Source: an uncultured Eubacteriales bacterium
Lineage (GTDB): Bacteria > Bacillota > Clostridia > Christensenellales > Aristaeellaceae
Length of the DNA: 64,000 nt
Direction: 5' to 3'
Assembly (NCBI GenBank): GCA_902801165.1
Contig: CADCHI010000029.1
Span: 1 to 64,000 of the forward strand
The notes under the pieces are model-generated. The model was given only the letters and a program-made list of their open reading frames with translations, was not told the origin of the DNA and ran no database searches. How positions within the stretch are numbered: position 1 is the stretch's first letter; the number at the start of each line of letters is the position of its first letter. Positions 25,273 to 34,447 of this stretch are shown piece by piece. Made by a program: the position numbers and the translations under genes.

Positions 25273-27264
25273 ATGCCCAACCTTTCCCTGCCCTTTCTCG
25301 GCCACGGCGGCGACTACAACCCGGACCAGTGGCGAGACCGCCCCGACATTCTGGCGGAGGACATCCGCCTGATGAAGCTGGCCGGTTGCAACCTGATGAG
25401 CGTCGGCATATTCGCCTGGTCCGCCCTGGAGCCCGAGGAGGGCGTCTACGACTTCGGCTGGCTGGAGGAGGTGCTGGACCGGCTCCACACGGCGGGCATC
25501 CACGCCTTCCTGGCCACGCCCAGCGGCGCGCGCCCGGCCTGGATGAGCCAGAAGTACCCGGAGGTGCTCCGGGTGCGGCCCGACGGCGGCCGGAACCTCC
25601 ACGGAGGCCGGCACAACCACTGCTTCACCTCCCCCGTCTACCGGGGCTTCGTCAACCGCATGAACACAGCCCTGGCCCGGCGCTTCGGGAATCACCCCGC
25701 GGTGGTGGGCTGGCACATCTCCAACGAGTACGGCGGCGACTGCCACTGCGAGCTGTGCCAGCAGGCCTTCCGGGACTGGCTCAGGGACCGCTACGGCACG
25801 CTGGACGCCCTGAACCACGCCTGGTGGACCGGCTTCTGGAGCAAGAAGTACACCGACTGGAGCCAGCTGCACAGCCCCTCCCCCGTCGGCGAGACCGCGA
25901 TCCACGGCCTGAACCTGGCCTGGCAGCGGTTCGTCACCCACCAGACCGCCGACTTCATCCGCGCCGAGGCCGCCCCGCTGCGCGAGGCCGCGCCTCAGCT
26001 GCCGGTGACCACCAACCTGATGGAGTTCTACGGCCAGCTGAACTACTTCGAGCTGTCAGAGCAGTTGGACTTCGCCAGCTACGACAGCTATCCCCGCTGG
26101 GGCGGCCCGGACGACGCTCAGACCGCCGTCGGCGCGGCCTTCAACTACGACGTGATGCGCTGCCTGAAGCAGAAGCCCTTCGCCCTGATGGAGTCCACCC
26201 CCTCCCAGGTGAACTGGCAGCCGGTGTGCAAGCTGAAAAAGCCCGGCATGCACCTGCTGTCCAGCCTGCAGGCGGTGGCCCACGGCGCGGACACGGTGCA
26301 ATACTTCCAGTGGCGCAAGAGCCGGGGCTGCGCCGAGAAGTTCCACGGCGCGGTGGTGGACCACGTGGGCCACGAGCACACCCGCACCTTCCGGGACGTG
26401 CAGGACCTGGGCGAGGCGTTACAAGCGCTGAACGGCCTGCAGGGAACCATGCCCGACACGAAGGTGGCGCTGATCTTCGACACCGAGAACCGCTGGGCGC
26501 TGGAGGACTGCCAGGGCCCCCGGGACGACCTGAAATACCTGGACACCGCGCTGGAGCACTACGCCGCCCTCACCCGCCGGGGCGTGGACGTGGACGTGAT
26601 CGACGAGACCCGGGACTTCTCCGGCTACCGGCTGATCGCCGCGCCGATGCTCTACATGCTCCGCCCCGGCGTCGCCGAGCGGCTGACCGAGTTCGTCCGG
26701 GGCGGCGGCACGCTGGTCTGCACCGCGTACACCGGCCGGGTGGACCAGGACGATCTGTGCTTCCTGGGCGGCTTCCCCGGCCCGCTGCGGGAGGCGCTGG
26801 GCATTTGGGTCGAGGAGACCGACGGCCTGTACGACGGCGAGACCAACGGCATCCGCATGGACGGCGCGGTTTATTCCTGCTCCACGCTGTGCGACCTGAT
26901 CCACGCCGAGACCGCCCAGGTGGCGGGCACCTATGAGAAGGACTTCTACGCCGGCCGGCCCTGCGTCACCCGCAACGACTTCGGCGACGGCGCGGCCTGG
27001 TACATCGCCACCCGCCCGGACGCCGCCTTCCTGGACGCCTTCTACAGTGAAGCGCTGGAGGCCGCCGGCGTGGCCCCGCTGCTGCCGGAGCTGCCCGCGG
27101 GCGTGCAGGCCGCCAGCCGGGGCGACGTGCTGTTCGTGATGAACTTCAGCGGCAGGCCCGCGTCGGTGACGCTGCCCGAGGGCACCGACGTCCTCACCGG
27201 CAAGCCCGTCGGCGGCGAAGTAGAGCTGCCCGTCAACGGCATCGCCGTCGTCGCCCGAAAATAG
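25273..27264 (+). CDS. GH42 beta-galactosidase
   Basis: 663 aa from the ATG nine bases after GGAGG. Begins [12 protein letters not shown], the GH42 opening. Acid/base Glu152 in HISNEYG, nucleophile Glu307 in [11 protein letters not shown], and four Cys (DCHCELCQQ with Cys117) at the zinc site found in many GH42 enzymes. A trimerisation Rossmann-like domain follows the barrel (from about residue 395). No signal peptide. Likely acts on galacto-oligosaccharides or arabinogalactan side chains with the adjacent GH51 enzyme. Confidence 0.93.
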   Translation: MPNLSLPFLGHGGDYNPDQWRDRPDILAEDIRLMKLAGCNLMSVGIFAWSALEPEEGVYDFGWLEEVLDRLHTAGIHAFLATPSGARPAWMSQKYPEVLRVRPDGGRNLHGGRHNHCFTSPVYRGFVNRMNTALARRFGNHPAVVGWHISNEYGGDCHCELCQQAFRDWLRDRYGTLDALNHAWWTGFWSKKYTDWSQLHSPSPVGETAIHGLNLAWQRFVTHQTADFIRAEAAPLREAAPQLPVTTNLMEFYGQLNYFELSEQLDFASYDSYPRWGGPDDAQTAVGAAFNYDVMRCLKQKPFALMESTPSQVNWQPVCKLKKPGMHLLSSLQAVAHGADTVQYFQWRKSRGCAEKFHGAVVDHVGHEHTRTFRDVQDLGEALQALNGLQGTMPDTKVALIFDTENRWALEDCQGPRDDLKYLDTALEHYAALTRRGVDVDVIDETRDFSGYRLIAAPMLYMLRPGVAERLTEFVRGGGTLVCTAYTGRVDQDDLCFLGGFPGPLREALGIWVEETDGLYDGETNGIRMDGAVYSCSTLCDLIHAETAQVAGTYEKDFYAGRPCVTRNDFGDGAAWYIATRPDAAFLDAFYSEALEAAGVAPLLPELPAGVQAASRGDVLFVMNFSGRPASVTLPEGTDVLTGKPVGGEVELPVNGIAVVARK

Positions 27265-27302
27265 TACGGCTTCCCAAGCCCATAAATAAAGGAGGCTTTC
27301 CC

Positions 27303-28766
27303 ATGAACCGCATCACCGTGAACCCCGATCGCAGCATCGGCGTCATCAACCGCAACCTCTACGGCCACTTCTCCGAGCACCTGGGCCGCTGCGTCTACGG
27401 CGGCCTCTACGTGGGCGAGGACAGCCCCATCCCCAATGTCAACGGCATGCGCACAGACGTGGTGGAGGCCCTGAAGGCCATCCGCGTCCCGGTGCTGCGC
27501 TGGCCGGGTGGGTGCTTCGCCGACGAATACCACTGGGAGGACGGCATCGGCCCCCGGGAGAGCCGCAAGCGCATGGTGAACACCAACTGGGGTCACGTGG
27601 TGGAGGACAATTCCTTCGGCACCCACGAATTCCTGGAGCTGTGCCGCCAGCTGGGCTGCGCGCCTTACATCACCGCCAACGTGGGCTCCGGCACCGTGCG
27701 GGAGATGGCCGAGTGGGTGGAATACCTGAACAGCCCCGGCGACTCCACCGTGGTGCGCCGGCGCTGGGCCAACGGCCGCAGGGAGCCCTGGGGCGTGAAG
27801 TATTGGGGCGTGGGCAACGAGAGCTGGGGCTGCGGCGGCAACATGCGGCCCGAGTACTACGCCGACGAATACCGGCGCTACCAGACCTATTGCCGGGACT
27901 ATCCCGGCACGAAGCTGTACCGCATCGCCTGCGGCCCGAACACCGACGACTACGAGTGGACCCGGGTGCTGATGGAGCGGGCGGGCAAGTTCATGGACGG
28001 ACTCAGCCTGCACTACTACACCACCACCGGCCCCACCTGGGAAGAGAAGGGCACGGCGCTCAGCTTCACCAAATCCGAGTATTACGAAATGCTGAGCAAG
28101 GCCGCCCGCATGGAGGAGCTCGTCGTCCGCCACGGGCAGATCATGGACCGCTTCGACCCCGAAAAGCGGATCGGCCTGATCGTGGACGAGTGGGGCACCT
28201 GGCACCAGGTGGAGGCGGGCACCAACCCCGGCTTCCTGTACCAGCAGAACGCCATGCGGGACGCGCTGGTGGCGGCCATCCACCTGAACCTGTTCAACCG
28301 CCACTGCGACCGCGTAGCCATGGCGAACCTGGCCCAGACGGTGAACGTGCTCCAGTCGGTGGTCCTCACCGAGGGCGAGCGCATGCTGCTCACCCCCACC
28401 TGGCACGTGTTCGACCTGTTCAAGGCCCACCAGGACGCCCGGGCCGTGGACTGCTTCGTGGAGACCGACGCCGTCGGCGAGGGCGAATGGCACATCGACC
28501 GGCTCACCGCCTCCGCCTCCGAGAAGGACGGCGTCCTGACGGTGACCGTCGCCAACTGCTCGATGGACAGCGCCGCGGACCTCGTCCTCCGCGCGCCCCA
28601 CACCGGGAAGGTCAGCGGACGGATCCTGGCCGGCGCGCCGGACGCACACAACACCTTCGACGCCAGCCCGGTGGCCTCCGCGCCCTTCACCGACTTCGTC
28701 GCCGATCCCCACGGCATCTCGCTGTCCCTGCCCCCGTGCAGCGTGCTGGCGCTGACCCTGACATGA
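27303..28766 (+). CDS. GH51 alpha-L-arabinofuranosidase
   Basis: 487 aa. The N-terminal [20 protein letters not shown] is typical of intracellular GH51. Acid/base Glu173 in [11 protein letters not shown], nucleophile Glu296 in VDEWGTWH, then a C-terminal beta-sandwich. AAAGGAGG precedes the ATG. It lies 38 bp after the GH42 gene and overlaps the next gene by four bases, so the three form an operon for arabinose- and galactose-containing plant glycans. Confidence 0.94.
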   Translation: MNRITVNPDRSIGVINRNLYGHFSEHLGRCVYGGLYVGEDSPIPNVNGMRTDVVEALKAIRVPVLRWPGGCFADEYHWEDGIGPRESRKRMVNTNWGHVVEDNSFGTHEFLELCRQLGCAPYITANVGSGTVREMAEWVEYLNSPGDSTVVRRRWANGRREPWGVKYWGVGNESWGCGGNMRPEYYADEYRRYQTYCRDYPGTKLYRIACGPNTDDYEWTRVLMERAGKFMDGLSLHYYTTTGPTWEEKGTALSFTKSEYYEMLSKAARMEELVVRHGQIMDRFDPEKRIGLIVDEWGTWHQVEAGTNPGFLYQQNAMRDALVAAIHLNLFNRHCDRVAMANLAQTVNVLQSVVLTEGERMLLTPTWHVFDLFKAHQDARAVDCFVETDAVGEGEWHIDRLTASASEKDGVLTVTVANCSMDSAADLVLRAPHTGKVSGRILAGAPDAHNTFDASPVASAPFTDFVADPHGISLSLPPCSVLALTLT

Positions 28767-29053
28767 GCGGCGCTCCCACTGGGGAACAGCGCCCCGGTCC
28801 CCGCGACTTCTGCCCCCGCTGCCTGCTGGCGGAGGTCCCCGACGGCGAAGCGCTGGCCCGGCTGAACCGGCAGTGGATCGACGCCCTGCCCCCGGAGCGC
28901 CGGGCAGACGACGCCCTCTACGAGGCGCGCCTGGCGGCCTGCCGCGGCTGCGGGCACCTCTTCGCCGGGACCTGCGGCCTGTGCGGCTGCTACGTGGAAT
29001 ACCGGGCCGCCCAGGCGGACCGGCGCTGCCCGGACGTGCCGCCCCGCTGGTGA
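28763..29053 (+). CDS. Small Cys-rich protein, DUF6171-like
   Basis: 96 aa; the start overlaps the GH51 stop as ATGA. Eight or more Cys in [21 protein letters not shown] and RRCP pairs suggest zinc binding. The pattern [22 protein letters not shown] matches what I know as DUF6171. No catalytic motif; role unknown. The link to arabinofuranosidase may be only positional. Confidence 0.75.
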   Translation: MSGAPTGEQRPGPRDFCPRCLLAEVPDGEALARLNRQWIDALPPERRADDALYEARLAACRGCGHLFAGTCGLCGCYVEYRAAQADRRCPDVPPRW

Positions 29054-29126
29054 GCGCGGCCTCACACTTTTCCGTCCAGCTGGAAGGACGCCGCCAGACG
29101 TCCATCGCAAGCACGACAATCCCAAC

Positions 29127-29170
29127 AAACACCGCCCCGGCGGCTCGATCGAGCCGCCGGGGCGGTGTTT
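29127..29170. terminator. Bidirectional terminator, 22-bp perfect arms
   Basis: A 44-bp perfect palindrome (arms AAACACCGCCCCGGCGGCTC plus two bases) between convergent genes, with A- and T-rich ends for termination in both directions. Confidence 0.9.
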
Positions 29171-29189
29171 ATTGGCGATGGTGTAGGTC

Positions 29190-30494
29190 CTACCGCCTTT
29201 CCGCCGCGGCCTGGTAGGAGATCTCCAGCACGTCGGCGTAGGTGCCCAGCGGGTCCTCGGACAGCAGGCACATCAGTATGAAGCACTCGTAGGGGTTTGC
29301 GATGTACAGCGGGCCCATGCCGCACTGGTCCAGGATGCGGTTCGTGGACTCGATGAAGCTGCTGTAGCGCCGCCGCACGTGCAGGTGCGCGGCCAGGTTT
29401 CCGGCGAACACGAAGAAGTTCAGCGTGATCAGGTCGAAGCGGTCGATGCCCGCCCGGCCGGCCAGCACCTCGCTGACGTGCTGGCGGTTGAAGCGCTTGC
29501 CGGAGAACTGCTCGCTGAGCTCGGAGGCCTTGGCAGGCATCAGGTTGCCGTGATCGCCCACGGGCACGGCGGAGCAGATGATCCGCTCGATGTCCCCGGG
29601 CTTGATGTCCTCGGGCTTCACGGTGCGCCGCTCGGCGCGGTAGTGCTCCACCTTTTCCTTTTTCTCGTACTCAAACATCCGCTCGCTGCCGGAGAGCTTC
29701 TCCTGGAGCCGCCGCGCCAGCAGGGCGCGGTCCTCGGCCTCGGACTCGTTGAGCATCCCGGCGGCGATCTCCCGGGCGCGGTCGTACAGGGCATTGAAGG
29801 CCTCCCGCGCCGCCACGCTCTGGCGGGCCTCGCCGCCGGGCCGCTTCAGCATGCGCAGGAAGGCCATCAGCGCCTCGTCGCTGGTCAGCCCCCGCAGGCT
29901 GGCGCGCACGTTGGCGGTCTGCTCGCTGAACAGGTCCTCCGGCGCCTCGTCGTCCGGCGGCAGCGCCTCAAAGGCCTGCCACAGCTTGGCGAACCGGGCG
30001 TAGCCGTAGCCGTTCTTGTAGCAGTACCAGCAGATGGCCTCCATGGGGTCCTTCGGATTCAGCATCTGCTCCCGCAGGGCCTTGGTCAGAAACTCATTGA
30101 CGTCCGCCACGTTCATGCCCAGCCCGAAGCCCAGCAGCAGCACCACGCTGCGCTTCACCGTCTGCTGGGTCAGCCAGTTCTTCGCCATGGCCGAGAGCCG
30201 CGCCGTGGTGGGCGTGAAGGACACCGGGGTGCCCCGCTCGGCGAAGGCGTCCCGAATGATCGCCTGGTAGTCCGACAGCGGGATGTCCTGGTATTCGCCG
30301 GTCAGCTCCGCGCGGCTGTAGATGTAGCGCTTCAGGTAGTCCCCGAAGGGCACCAGGCGCATCTGGTTCTTCAGCGCGTCGTAGATCAGGAACAGGTCCT
30401 TGTCCCTGAAATAGGGGTCGTCCACGGCGCTGTAAAAGGACTCGAGGGCATTGTCCGTAAAGTCCACCTGTGAAATTCCATCCTTTTGCGCCAT
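29190..30494 (-). CDS. Hypothetical protein paired with a Ser/Thr kinase
   Basis: 434 aa from the ATG eight bases after AGGGGA. No signal peptide or membrane span. Mostly helical in composition; a Lys/Glu-rich stretch (FEYEKKEKVEHYRAERR) lies near residue 270. The C-terminal third (RFNRQHVSEVLAGRAGIDR, then FFVFAGNLAAHLHVRRRY) has a helix-turn-helix look. I do not recognise a named family. It follows the kinase gene by 45 bp on the same strand and is likely co-transcribed, so it may be a substrate or effector of the kinase; that is inference. Confidence 0.75.
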   Translation of the reverse strand: MAQKDGISQVDFTDNALESFYSAVDDPYFRDKDLFLIYDALKNQMRLVPFGDYLKRYIYSRAELTGEYQDIPLSDYQAIIRDAFAERGTPVSFTPTTARLSAMAKNWLTQQTVKRSVVLLLGFGLGMNVADVNEFLTKALREQMLNPKDPMEAICWYCYKNGYGYARFAKLWQAFEALPPDDEAPEDLFSEQTANVRASLRGLTSDEALMAFLRMLKRPGGEARQSVAAREAFNALYDRAREIAAGMLNESEAEDRALLARRLQEKLSGSERMFEYEKKEKVEHYRAERRTVKPEDIKPGDIERIICSAVPVGDHGNLMPAKASELSEQFSGKRFNRQHVSEVLAGRAGIDRFDLITLNFFVFAGNLAAHLHVRRRYSSFIESTNRILDQCGMGPLYIANPYECFILMCLLSEDPLGTYADVLEISYQAAAERR

Positions 30495-30539
30495 GCGCCC
30501 ATCCCCTTTCACCGTGTCGTCCGTTCAATGGTGTCAATT

Positions 30540-32081
30540 TCAGCCCGCCGACTCCTTGCCCGGCGCCGCTGCGCTCTCCAGCGGAATCTTGGTGGGCTCC
30601 GGCGTGGGCTTGGTTGAAATGCCGCTGCCGCCGATTCCCGGCGTCACCGCGGGAAGCCCCTCGTCGCCCAGCTGCTGCTGGATGCCGCTGGGACGGGGTG
30701 TCTCCACCACGTCGCCCAGCTGGTTCTGAATGCCGTCCGCCTGGGGCGTGGCGCTCGCCAGGGGCTCCGGCGTGTCCTTCGGTCCCAGGCTCTCCTCCGG
30801 CGGCTGGGTCCCGGCCTCCGGGGTGGGCGTTTCGGAGGGCGCCGCAGACGGGGCGGGCTCCGAACCTCCGCCGACGCGGTATCGGATGCCCAGCCAGCCC
30901 AGCGCCGCCAGCAGCAGCGCCGCCAGCGCGATCAGAAGCAGCCGCTTCCGCCGCCTGCCGCCGTCCGTGCCGCCGTTTTCTTCCTCGCCGTTCTCCTCCG
31001 GGCCGGGGTTTTCCCGCTCTTCATCCTCCCCCGCCGGATCGCCGTCCTCCTGCGGGTGTTCGTCCTCCGCTCCGTCGTCCTCGCCGCCGTCCCCGCCGGG
31101 TTCCCCTTCCGGCTTCTCCGGCTCAACGTCAGCAGGCTCCTCCACGGGCAGCGCCGCCTCGGCCTCTTCCAGGGCCAGGCGCATTTCCTCCGCGCTGTCG
31201 AAGCGCTCGGCAGGCTCATAGGCGCAGGCGCGCATGATGACCCGCGCCATCTGTTCCGAAGCCTCCACGGGCGGATCGAACGCCTCCCTCTTCATGCGCC
31301 GCAGCACCGCCTTCCGCCGGTCCTCCGGCGTGGGCAGCTGCTTGTCAGGCACGAAGGGCAGCCGGCCCCGGTTCAGCAGCCGGTAGAGCACCAGCCCCAG
31401 GGAGTAGATGTCCGCCCGCGCCGCCGCCTGCATGTCGGCCTCCGTCAGCGACTCGTTGAACACCTCCGGAGCCATGTAGTTGTAGGTGCCCCGGCGGGTC
31501 AGGTTGGCCACCAGCGACTCCATGCTCCGGGCGACGCCGAAGTCGCCCAGCTTGTAGTCGCCCTGGTCGTTGACGAATATGTTCTCGGGCTTGATGTCCC
31601 GGTGGAATATGTTCTTCTTGTGGCACACCGACAGGGCCGCGCACATGTCCTTGCCCAGCCGGATGACCTCCCGCTCGGAAAGCGGCGCCTCGGCGATGCG
31701 CTGGCTCAGCGGGGTCAGCAGCTCCATCCGGATGAAGATCGTCCAGGCGATGCGGTCGCGGTGCTCGACGATCTTGTAATCCTCGATGGAGACGATGTTG
31801 GTGTAGCCCTTGACGGACTCCATCAGGCGGATCTCCGCGGCCAGGTCCCGGACGATGTTCTCCAGGTAGCTTCTGGACTGCTCCGCCGACAGGCCCTCCA
31901 TGCGCAGCGAATCCAGTTCCCCGCTGTCCTGGGGGATGACCGTCACCTTGATGGCCGAGTCGGTCACGCCCACGATGTCCCCGCGCTGGGCCCGGTAGAC
32001 GGTGCCGAAGTTGCCCTCGCCGATCGCCTCCACGACCTCCCAGTCCGGCCACACGGAGCGAACGAATTGCCTGATGTCCAT
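30540..32081 (-). CDS. Membrane-anchored Ser/Thr protein kinase
   Basis: 513 aa. Kinase domain about residues 14-290 with a Gly-rich loop (IGEGNFGTVYRA), catalytic HRDIKPEN (about residue 160), DFG in KLGDFGVARS and APE in YMAPEVF: an apparently active Hanks-type kinase. Then an acidic, Pro/Glu-rich linker, one membrane span (LLLIALAALLLAALGWLG, about residues 378-400) and an extracellular Pro/Thr-rich tail with two copies of GIQ.QLGD. No PASTA domains, unlike PrkC. Own promoter. Confidence 0.92.
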   Translation of the reverse strand: MDIRQFVRSVWPDWEVVEAIGEGNFGTVYRAQRGDIVGVTDSAIKVTVIPQDSGELDSLRMEGLSAEQSRSYLENIVRDLAAEIRLMESVKGYTNIVSIEDYKIVEHRDRIAWTIFIRMELLTPLSQRIAEAPLSEREVIRLGKDMCAALSVCHKKNIFHRDIKPENIFVNDQGDYKLGDFGVARSMESLVANLTRRGTYNYMAPEVFNESLTEADMQAAARADIYSLGLVLYRLLNRGRLPFVPDKQLPTPEDRRKAVLRRMKREAFDPPVEASEQMARVIMRACAYEPAERFDSAEEMRLALEEAEAALPVEEPADVEPEKPEGEPGGDGGEDDGAEDEHPQEDGDPAGEDEERENPGPEENGEEENGGTDGGRRRKRLLLIALAALLLAALGWLGIRYRVGGGSEPAPSAAPSETPTPEAGTQPPEESLGPKDTPEPLASATPQADGIQNQLGDVVETPRPSGIQQQLGDEGLPAVTPGIGGSGISTKPTPEPTKIPLESAAAPGKESAG

Positions 32082-32166
32082 GGCTTCTCCCTCGCGGGCG
32101 GCTGCCGCCGTCCAATCGATCCCTCACGGCGCGCGCCTTCCCGACGCGCACCCCTATCCAGTTTCC

Positions 32167-32195
32167 AGTATAGCACACTCTCGCGCCGTTCGCAA
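32167..32195 (-). promoter_or_regulatory. Promoter of the kinase operon
   Basis: TTGCGA (32190-32195), 17 bp, TATACT (32167-32172) on the minus strand, about 86 bp before the kinase start. The rest of 32082-32361 shows no ORF or clear terminator. Confidence 0.75.
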
Positions 32196-32361
32196 CGGAA
32201 ATTCTCGGCCTTCCGGCCCGACGCGGACGCGCCAAAAGGGAAGCCGGGGAGGCTGCCCCGCGGCGTTCTCCCGCCGTGGGCGCGCTCCCCGTTCCCTCAG
32301 GGTCCGCAACCTTATTCTGTTCTGACGCGCTTCACCGCGTCCCGGTTCCCGGCCTGCGGCG

Positions 32362-33651
32362 CTACGGGCGAATGACCTCTCCCTCGCCCAGCCTGCCGAT
32401 GCCGCTCTCGCCGCCCACGGACTGGCTGCGCACGACCTCGCCGCCGTCGCCCAGCGCGATGCCGCGGCCGATGTCGTCCCGGCCCAGCTCGATGTCAATG
32501 ACCTTGTCCGTGCGCTTCTCGCTGATCTCGCCCTCGGCGATGACCCGCTTGTCGATCATCTCATCCGACGCGCCGCGCACGATGTCCCCGCCCTCCTCGG
32601 GCTCGAAGGGGTTGATCACCTTCGTCGCGCCGGCGTCCTCGATGGCGCGGTCCACCATGTTCGCGTCCTTCTTCACGAAGGGCTCGGTGGCCTCCAGCGC
32701 CCCGGATTTCTCCGCCCCGATGTCCTCGGGGGCGACGGCCCGCTCCACGTCCTTCTTGACGAATTCGTCGTCCAGTGCCAGGGACTTCACCGCGCCGACA
32801 TCCTCGATCAATATGGCCCGCTCGATGTCGTTCTTGGCGAATGCGTCGTCCAATGCCAGCGACTTCACCGCGCCGATGTCCTCGACCGGTATGATCCGCT
32901 CGACGTCCTTCCGGATGAGCTCGTCGTCCAGCGCGGCGGCCTTCTCCACCGAGCCGCCCTCGAACGGCGCGGCGCGTTCCACATCCGCCGCCTGGCGGGC
33001 GATGGGCTCGGCGTCGCCGAGCTGGACGGAGCGAAGCACGTTGTCCTCGGTGGTCAGCGCAGCATCGTTCTTTGCGGTATAGGCGGCGTCCGTTCCCAGC
33101 GCCGCGTCCCTGGAGATGCCCGCCGCGTCGATCGCGACGGCCCGCTCGATGTCCTTCTTGGTGAAATCAGCGTCCAACGCCAGCGACTTCTCCGCCGCCG
33201 CGCCGTCCGGCATGACGACGCGTTCCACGTCCTTCTTGGTGAAATCAGCGCCCAGCGCCAGCGACTTCTCCGCCGCCGCGCCGTCCGGCATGACGACGCG
33301 CTCCACATCCTTCTTGGTGAAATCAGCATCCAGCGCCTGCGACTTCTCCGCCGCCGCGCCGTCCGGCATGACGACGCGCTCCACGGGGTTCTTCAGCGCG
33401 AGCGCCTCGTCGGTGCCCAGCTCCACGGACTTGTCGATCTGCCCGAGGGCGCCGGCCTTGACGAGGACGTCGGCCTCGGCCAGCCGAACGATGTCCGGGG
33501 TGTCGGGTGTCATCGCCCGCAGCACAGGCGCGGCGACGCGCCCGCCATCCGCCAGCTTCGGGATGCTGTCCTCGGCCAGCGCGCCGGCGCACAGGGTCGT
33601 GGTCGCCGCGAGGGCACAGACCATGGAAACCGCCTTGATATATCGCTTCAT
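32362..33651 (-). CDS. Secreted protein built of 26-residue repeats
   Basis: 429 aa, AAAGGAGG site, signal peptide (cleavage near AGALA, residue 26). From about residue 88 the sequence is a ladder of 26-residue units of the form (V/I)ER...(V/P)..G/D.AAEKSLAL.ADF.KKD: three nearly identical copies, then at least five diverged ones, with a C-terminal variant region (DEMIDKRVIAEGEISEKR). Charged and low in aromatic residues and Cys. No known repeat family is recognised; it could form an extended coiled or beta-solenoid surface structure. Monocistronic. Confidence 0.75.
   Translation of the reverse strand: MKRYIKAVSMVCALAATTTLCAGALAEDSIPKLADGGRVAAPVLRAMTPDTPDIVRLAEADVLVKAGALGQIDKSVELGTDEALALKNPVERVVMPDGAAAEKSQALDADFTKKDVERVVMPDGAAAEKSLALGADFTKKDVERVVMPDGAAAEKSLALDADFTKKDIERAVAIDAAGISRDAALGTDAAYTAKNDAALTTEDNVLRSVQLGDAEPIARQAADVERAAPFEGGSVEKAAALDDELIRKDVERIIPVEDIGAVKSLALDDAFAKNDIERAILIEDVGAVKSLALDDEFVKKDVERAVAPEDIGAEKSGALEATEPFVKKDANMVDRAIEDAGATKVINPFEPEEGGDIVRGASDEMIDKRVIAEGEISEKRTDKVIDIELGRDDIGRGIALGDGGEVVRSQSVGGESGIGRLGEGEVIRP
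33153..33386 (-). repeat. Three tandem 78-bp coding repeats
   Basis: Three near-identical 78-bp units within the repeat protein gene, each encoding one 26-residue unit with core VERVVMPDGAAAEKS. The near identity points to recent duplication or gene conversion. Confidence 0.85.
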
Positions 33652-33739
33652 GATGATTGCCTCCTTTGCTCATTCGCGCCGCATGCCCGCAGGGCCGCGG
33701 CCTCGCGCCCACCGCGGGGCGCTCTGTTGACTTGATTTC

Positions 33740-33769
33740 ATTATAGCCGCCAGCGGAGGTCATTCGTAA
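33740..33769 (-). promoter_or_regulatory. Probable promoter of the repeat-protein gene
   Basis: TATAAT (33740-33745) on the minus strand with TTACGA 18 bp upstream (33764-33769); the -35 is weak. Confidence 0.5.
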
Positions 33770-33816
33770 TTCATCTTTTACGCCCCTTCTCCGCGTCAAA
33801 ATAACACATTCGCGCA

Positions 33817-33845
33817 TTGACATTCCACGGCAAACATGTTAAAAT
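33817..33845 (+). promoter_or_regulatory. Promoter of the thrS leader
   Basis: Perfect TTGACA (33817-33822), 17 bp, TAAAAT (33840-33845). Confidence 0.85.
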
Positions 33846-33852
33846 CACTCTA

Positions 33853-34073
33853 CCGATCAGGTGACAGGGAACACGTCCCCCGGAGAGGCACGCAAGAGAG
33901 CACGCGCCATAGGCTGAAAGCGCGGGCCGGAGCTGCCGCGGGATACCGCCCCTCGATGGCCGGCGTCCCGCGCGCGTTACTGCGCGGCTGAGCGGCTGCG
34001 GCGAAGGCCCGGCCAGCAGGGTGGAACCACGGATGCGACGCATTCGTCCCGGCAGGGACGAGTGCGTTTTTTT
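33853..34073 (+). promoter_or_regulatory. T-box leader of thrS
   Basis: The conserved T-box sequence AGGGTGGAACCACGG is at 34018-34032, followed by an intrinsic terminator: CGCATTCGTCCC (34039-34050), GGCA loop, GGGACGAGTGCG (34055-34066) and seven T. A long stem I region precedes it. T-box leaders sense uncharged tRNA and allow read-through into the synthetase gene. The position before thrS implies tRNA-Thr; I could not fix the specifier codon by eye. Confidence 0.92.
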
Positions 34074-34163
34074 GCGACCCGCTCCAAGGCGGCGCAAAAG
34101 GGCTCCCCCAGCCTCCCCGTCCCCTGAAACAGCCCAGTATATAATAAGAAGGAGCGTATGAAC

Positions 34164-34415
34164 ATGGAGCGCGAACACTTTCTGGAAGTTTACCGCCATT
34201 CCCTGGCCCACATCCTGGCCAAGGCCGTGATGGAGATCTTCGGCAGGGAAAACGTGCAGATCGCCATCGGCCCGCAGATCGCCGACGGCATGTACTATGA
34301 CTTCCTGCTGCCCCGGGGCATCAGCACCGAGGACTTCCCCGCCATCGAGGCGAAGATGAAGGAGATCATGAAGCGCAAGGAGCCCTGGACCCGCAAGGAG
34401 ACAAGGAGGAGCTGA
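34164..34415 (+). pseudogene. thrS: Threonyl-tRNA synthetase, 5' part (frameshifted)
   Basis: 83 codons from the ATG nine bases after AAGGAG (an ATG at 34158 is also in frame). Encodes the start of the editing domain, with the HxxxH motif in RHSLAHILAKAV and GPQIADGMYYDF. There is no N-terminal TGS domain. The frame ends at TGA 34413-34415 after PWTRKETRRS, where homologues continue. The rest of the enzyme resumes one frame over. Confidence 0.85.
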
Positions 34416-34447
34416 TCAACGACCTGCCCGAGGGCGAGACCATCACC

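Noticed and set aside
33153-33386. 78-bp repeats as a CRISPR-like array
   Set aside because: They are in frame within a secreted-protein gene and each encodes one 26-residue unit.
34395-34420. Programmed -1 frameshift in thrS
   Set aside because: No X-XXY-YYZ slippery heptamer and about eleven family residues are missing, which a frameshift alone would not explain.
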